DNA from: Anaerolinea sp.
Lineage (GTDB): Bacteria > Chloroflexota > Anaerolineae > Anaerolineales > Villigracilaceae
Assembly: GCA_020720965.1 (NCBI GenBank)
Contig: DYNS01000081.1
Location: 1-9,922, forward strand
Direction: 5' to 3'
DNA: 9,922 bases
This document shows positions 7,296-9,922 of this stretch, in pieces; positions within the stretch are counted from its first letter, which is position 1; every line of letters begins with the position of its first letter. The position numbers and the translations under genes are program-made. A model generated the notes under the pieces. The model searched no databases. It was not told the origin of the DNA and saw only the letters and a list, made by a program, of their open reading frames with translations.

Positions 7296-7865
7296 ATGAA
7301 AGAACTGGAACAGCGAATTCTCAGCGAGGGAAAGAACCTCGGCAACGGTATTCTTAAAGTGGATGGTTTTATTAACCATCAGGTGGACCCCATGTTGATG
7401 AACGCCTGCGGGCGCGAGTTGGCGCAAGCCTTTGCCGGAATCGGCGCGACCAAAATTCTCACCGCAGAAATCTCTGGTATTGCGCCTGCCCTGGCGACTG
7501 CCATGCACTTGGGGCTGCCGGTTGTGTATGCCCGCAAGACCAAGCCTATCACCATGCCAGACCAGGTTTATCTCACCCTGGCTCCTTCTCACACCAAAGG
7601 GCGGATGGTGGAGTTGATTGTCTCGCCGGAGTATTTGGGCGGCGGGGAGAAGATTCTCATCATCGATGATTTTCTCGCCTCCGGTTCCACCATTCACGGC
7701 TTGGTGCGCCTCACCCAAACCGCCGGTTCCACAGTGGTAGGGATTGGCACCCTCATCGAAAAGACGTTTGAAGGCGGGCGCAGAGCCTTGCAGGCTTTGG
7801 GCATTCCCATCATCTCTTTGGCGGCAGTCGCCTCGCTGGAGAATGACACGATTACCTTTGCTTAA
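7296..7865 (+). CDS. xpt: Xanthine phosphoribosyltransferase
   Basis: Purine-salvage enzyme that joins xanthine to PRPP, giving XMP and pyrophosphate in the cytoplasm. The 189-residue product aligns by eye along its whole length with Bacillus subtilis Xpt (194 residues): KVDGFINHQVDP at 21-32, AEISGIAPA at 57-65, the PRPP-binding loop LIIDDFLASGSTI at 121-133, and EKTFEGGR at 155-162 with the conserved lysine K156. The ATG at 7296 is fixed by GGAGG (7286-7290) five bases upstream; earlier in-frame codons do not resemble the family. It is divergent from the maf operon and followed by a HIT protein gene on the same strand. In Firmicutes xpt is often under a guanine riboswitch; none is seen here. 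No abnormal residues. Confidence 0.96.
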   Translation: MKELEQRILSEGKNLGNGILKVDGFINHQVDPMLMNACGRELAQAFAGIGATKILTAEISGIAPALATAMHLGLPVVYARKTKPITMPDQVYLTLAPSHTKGRMVELIVSPEYLGGGEKILIIDDFLASGSTIHGLVRLTQTAGSTVVGIGTLIEKTFEGGRRALQALGIPIISLAAVASLENDTITFA

Positions 7866-7890
7866 GACCCGCTGGTTTCGGGTCTTCTTC
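7864..7890 (+). terminator. Hairpin at the xpt stop codon, weak terminator or attenuator
   Basis: AAGACCC (7864-7870) pairs perfectly with GGGTCTT (7880-7886) around a 9-base loop. It is followed by a pyrimidine-rich CTTCTTCTC stretch rather than a clean T run. The stem begins inside the xpt TAA stop. It could reduce read-through into the HIT gene. If the HIT protein starts upstream at 7843 or 7858, the hairpin lies inside its coding region and may be incidental. Confidence 0.4.
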
Positions 7891-7908
7891 TCGTGGGTTC
7901 TCCGTCTG

Positions 7909-8208
7909 ATGTCTTTTGCCCTGCCCGTTGTGTTTTTGCGCCAAACCGAAACGCTGCTTGCTTTTTGGCACCCCAAACCTGCTTACCCATTTCATGTTCT
8001 GCTTTTGCCCAAACAGCCGCTTGCCTCCCTGATGCAGATGTCCCCGGAGAAAGACGCCGCCTTTTTGGCGGATGTTCTGGCGGCGGCTCAGAGCCTGGTT
8101 GTGGAGTATCAACTGGGGGCGTATCGGCTCATCGTCAACGGCGGGGAATATCAGGATTTTCCGTACCTGCACTTTCATCTCGTTTCTTCTGCCCCTGCTG
8201 CAAAGTAG
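7909..8208 (+). CDS. Small HIT (histidine triad) family protein with altered first histidine
   Basis: HIT proteins are nucleotide hydrolases or transferases acting on phosphoramidate or dinucleotide substrates; the substrate here is unknown. From the ATG at 7909 it has 99 residues: HPKPAYPFHVLLLPK at 21-35 is the usual core strand with H29, and YLHFHL at 86-91 is the triad (H-x-H-x-H). The first histidine is Y86; the catalytic-position H88 and H90 remain. The start is uncertain. The frame stays open upstream, and the preceding residues (FRVFFSWVLRL) look protein-like, so an ATG at 7843 or TTG at 7858 overlapping the end of xpt could be real, giving up to 121 residues. None of the starts has a well-spaced ribosome site, which suggests coupling to xpt. 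The last codons form one arm of a strong terminator. Confidence 0.8.
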   Translation: MSFALPVVFLRQTETLLAFWHPKPAYPFHVLLLPKQPLASLMQMSPEKDAAFLADVLAAAQSLVVEYQLGAYRLIVNGGEYQDFPYLHFHLVSSAPAAK

Positions 8209-8221
8209 GGGCAGTTTTTTT
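8189..8221 (+). terminator. Intrinsic transcription terminator after the HIT gene
   Basis: CTGCCCCT (8189-8196) pairs perfectly with AGGGGCAG (8207-8214) around a 10-base loop, followed at once by seven T residues (8215-8221). The upstream arm lies in the last codons of the HIT gene, and the TAG stop (8206-8208) straddles the start of the downstream arm. This should end the xpt-HIT transcript before the sensor gene. Confidence 0.88.
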
Positions 8222-8230
8222 ACCCGCCTG

Positions 8231-8239
8231 TGATATAAA
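8231..8239 (+). promoter_or_regulatory. Candidate extended -10 promoter giving a leaderless sensor mRNA
   Basis: TGATATAAA matches an extended -10 (TGn plus TATAAA). Its expected start point, about seven bases downstream, falls on or next to the ATG at 8245. There is no ribosome-binding sequence ahead of this ATG, so a leaderless transcript is plausible. No -35 match is visible; that position overlaps the preceding terminator. Confidence 0.4.
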
Positions 8240-8244
8240 AAAGC

Positions 8245-9922
8245 ATGTCCCGGTTGCGGCGTATCTTCAAAGACTTGGGTTGGCAACTTTCTCTGCTGTA
8301 CCTTGCGCTGGTTGTGCCGTTCTTCTTTACCCTCCTGCTGGTGAATCAGTTTGCCGTCACCCGCATTCGGCAGGATGTGACGGCAAGCGACCAGGCGTTG
8401 GTTTCTGCCATTGCCCAGGAAACAGGCGCGGGGGTGAAAGATTCGCTGGAAGCGGTGCGGGCTTTGGCATCCTTCCCGGAGGTGGAATCGGCTTCAGCGC
8501 AGGCGCTTCCCTCCATCTTCCGGGTTTTTCTCCCTACCCATCCCAACATCAACCTTGTATATCGCCTTAGCGCGGCGGGCGAGATGCTGTATCACTACCC
8601 GGAGGGACCTGGCTCTACGGTAGGCGAGTCTTTTGCCTTTCGAGATTACTTCCGGCGGGCTTTGCAGGTTCGGGTTCCTTTCATTTCGGAGGGGCGCATT
8701 TCGCCCACCACCAATCAGCCGGTTGCGACAGCGGTGATGCCCATTTGGTTGCCCTCCGGTGAATTTGACGGACTGGTGGGCGCGAACCTGCGCCTGGAAA
8801 GCCTGAGCGAGACTTTGCGCTTTGTTCTTAACCGCTCTGGCGAGGCAGATACTTTGCAAGTGGTCATTTTGGATAGCGGCGGGCAGGTGATTGCCTCGCC
8901 GCAGGCGAACATGCTCCTGCGCCCCGCCGCCGACCTGTTGCCAAACCTGCCCTGGCAGGCGGCAGGCGGTTCCCAAACCGCTACCTCCCCCCTGGGCGAA
9001 GAACGCCTGTACACCTACGCTCCGGTGGAAGAGCTGGGCTGGCTGGTGATTGTTAGCCGACCCGTGCAAGAAGCCTTTGCCTCGCAGGATGCTTTGCAGC
9101 GCATCACCATCAGCGCCGCCCTTACTTTGGTGTTCATTGGCTTGCTGTTTTGGGGGGGCTTAAGCAACCGGGTTTTGCGCCCTTTGGAGAAGTTAGTCCC
9201 CTTTAGCGAAGCCCTGGGCGCGAATCAACCCATCGAACCGGAAGACCGCGCCCAAATGGTGAGCCTGGGCAGGCGCAAAGACCAGGTGGGTGACCTGGTG
9301 AGCAGTATTTTGGGCATGGAACAATCCATCGCCGCCCGCTTTGGCGAACAAGCCCTGCTGCTGGAAACCAGCGCGGCAGTCGTCTCCAGCCTGGATTTGC
9401 CCACCGTGCTGGAGACCATCCTTCGCCAAATGTCCCGCCTGTTGGGGGTGCAAAAATGCGCCATCATCGCGTTGGATGAAAAACAAGGCGTTTTCCGCAT
9501 CCGCGCCAGTTTGGGGCTTTCAGAACGCCACGCCCAGGAACTCCGCATTCAGCCCGGCGAACCGGATTCCGTCACCCTGAGGGCGCTCTACGCCCGCGAA
9601 CCCATCTACGTTAGCGACACCGAAACCGACCCCAGTTACGTCACCCGCCGTCACTTGGCGCTCGCCGAGGGCTACCGCGCCGTGCTTGCCGCCCCCCTGC
9701 GGACTCAATATGCCCCGCCCACCGCCCTGGTCGTGCAGGAAGTGCTTCTTTTCGCTGCGGCCCGGCAATTTGTCGCAAGGCGGAAACTTCGGGTTCCGGA
9801 GGATCTGTCACTGGTCTGCGCGGATCCCGACCCGACCTTCGAGTGGCAAATTCCGGCGATCTCCCACATCAGTTGGGACAGCGGGCCGTGGGTGCGGCAC
9901 ATTCTGAATTGGGCCAATCATC
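8245..9922 (+). CDS. Membrane sensor protein with dCache, HAMP and GAF regions, 3' part replaced by unrelated sequence
   Basis: The frame runs 559 codons to the window edge without a stop. Residues 12-36 are a first membrane segment. Residues ~37-275 are an extracytoplasmic dCache domain (FRDYFRRAL at 132-140, SEGRISPTTNQPVATAV at 148-164, GWLVIVSRP at 265-273). A second membrane helix spans ~287-306 and a HAMP-like linker ~307-362. A GAF domain starts near 370 (ETSAAVVSSLDLPTVLETI) and proceeds normally to GYRAVLAAPL at 476-485. It would sense a small extracellular ligand and signal inward, but the output domain (kinase, cyclase or phosphatase) is not visible. After about residue 486 the protein no longer continues as GAF but as a LacI-type effector domain, described separately. 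The start is the ATG at 8245; no ribosome site precedes it. Confidence applies to the N-terminal 485 residues. Confidence 0.85.
   Translation, partial: MSRLRRIFKDLGWQLSLLYLALVVPFFFTLLLVNQFAVTRIRQDVTASDQALVSAIAQETGAGVKDSLEAVRALASFPEVESASAQALPSIFRVFLPTHPNINLVYRLSAAGEMLYHYPEGPGSTVGESFAFRDYFRRALQVRVPFISEGRISPTTNQPVATAVMPIWLPSGEFDGLVGANLRLESLSETLRFVLNRSGEADTLQVVILDSGGQVIASPQANMLLRPAADLLPNLPWQAAGGSQTATSPLGEERLYTYAPVEELGWLVIVSRPVQEAFASQDALQRITISAALTLVFIGLLFWGGLSNRVLRPLEKLVPFSEALGANQPIEPEDRAQMVSLGRRKDQVGDLVSSILGMEQSIAARFGEQALLLETSAAVVSSLDLPTVLETILRQMSRLLGVQKCAIIALDEKQGVFRIRASLGLSERHAQELRIQPGEPDSVTLRALYAREPIYVSDTETDPSYVTRRHLALAEGYRAVLAAPLRTQYAPPTALVVQEVLLFAAARQFVARRKLRVPEDLSLVCADPDPTFEWQIPAISHISWDSGPWVRHILNWANH
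9700..9922 (+). other. Foreign in-frame segment: C-terminal part of a LacI-type regulator effector domain, probable chimeric contig end
   Basis: From about residue 488 the reading frame gives PPTALVV (491-497), then RRKLRVPEDLSLVCADPDP and PAISHISWD. This is the pattern of the last third of a LacI/GalR periplasmic-binding-like domain, where PTA-hydrophobic starts a strand and RVPEDLSLV precedes the ligand-pocket acidic residue. The variant with DPDPTF and ISHI-W-D resembles, from memory, regulators of Verrucomicrobia and Planctomycetes. No DNA-binding helix-turn-helix or N-terminal lobe is present. A GAF domain broken partway and joined to the last third of another fold is unlikely to make a working protein, so an assembly or library chimera is favoured. 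The join is between about 9690 and 9717. Confidence 0.75.

Noticed and set aside
7278..7976. 232-codon minus-strand frame opposite xpt and the HIT start
   Set aside because: Antisense shadow of xpt, which has a full family match and a strong ribosome site.
8245..9922. Novel one-component regulator joining dCache-HAMP-GAF sensing to a LacI effector domain
   Set aside because: Both domains are truncated at the join, the LacI part lacks a DNA-binding region, and the change is abrupt and at the sequence end. A chimera is the simpler explanation.
1..9922. CRISPR arrays, tRNA or rRNA genes, insertion-sequence ends, phage or defence genes
   Set aside because: Looked for by eye on both strands. No regularly spaced repeats, no cloverleaf-like segments, and no transposase or integrase motifs were found, and nearly every base is accounted for by housekeeping genes.

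Overview
The window reads as a stretch of bacterial chromosome carrying housekeeping genes. It probably comes from a member of the Chloroflexota, class Anaerolineae or close to it. That placement is an inference from protein style: a MecA-like penicillin-binding lipoprotein, a long-tailed Maf protein, a clamp-loader delta' subunit with degenerate ATP motifs, and a single-chain alpha-beta 2-oxoacid dehydrogenase E1. No marker gene (rRNA, tRNA, ribosomal protein) is present to prove it. The sequence is GC-rich and densely coding, with no gap over about 100 bases between genes. I see no insertion sequence, phage gene, CRISPR array, toxin-antitoxin pair or defence system.

Minus strand, 7194 down to 1: five genes in one direction, tightly packed. 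Maf nucleotide pyrophosphatase is followed after 10 bp by a class B penicillin-binding lipoprotein. After 6 bp comes the ribosome-assembly GTPase RsgA, then DNA polymerase III delta' with its start just at or past the rsgA stop. A 36-bp gap leads to a fused E1 subunit of a branched-chain/2-oxoacid dehydrogenase, which runs off the left edge. The first four genes look like one growth-linked operon (nucleotide sanitation, wall synthesis, ribosome maturation, replication). The E1 gene may also be read from its own promoter, because a perfect TATAAT overlaps the holB stop codon.

Plus strand, 7296 to 9922: divergent from maf are xanthine phosphoribosyltransferase (xpt), a small HIT-family protein, a strong intrinsic terminator, and then a membrane sensor with dCache, HAMP and GAF regions. 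The 101-bp maf/xpt gap holds promoter-like elements for both directions and a short inverted repeat between them.

The oddest thing is at the right end. About two-thirds of the way through the GAF domain, near 9690-9717, the sensor's reading frame changes without a frameshift into the C-terminal effector-domain sequence of a LacI-type regulator, of a kind I associate with Verrucomicrobia/Planctomycetes. It continues that way to the last base. A chimeric contig end is the most likely explanation, and the last ~220 bases should not be used to assign function to the sensor. I found no convincing new biological system. The other findings are variant motifs, promoter layout and start-site questions.
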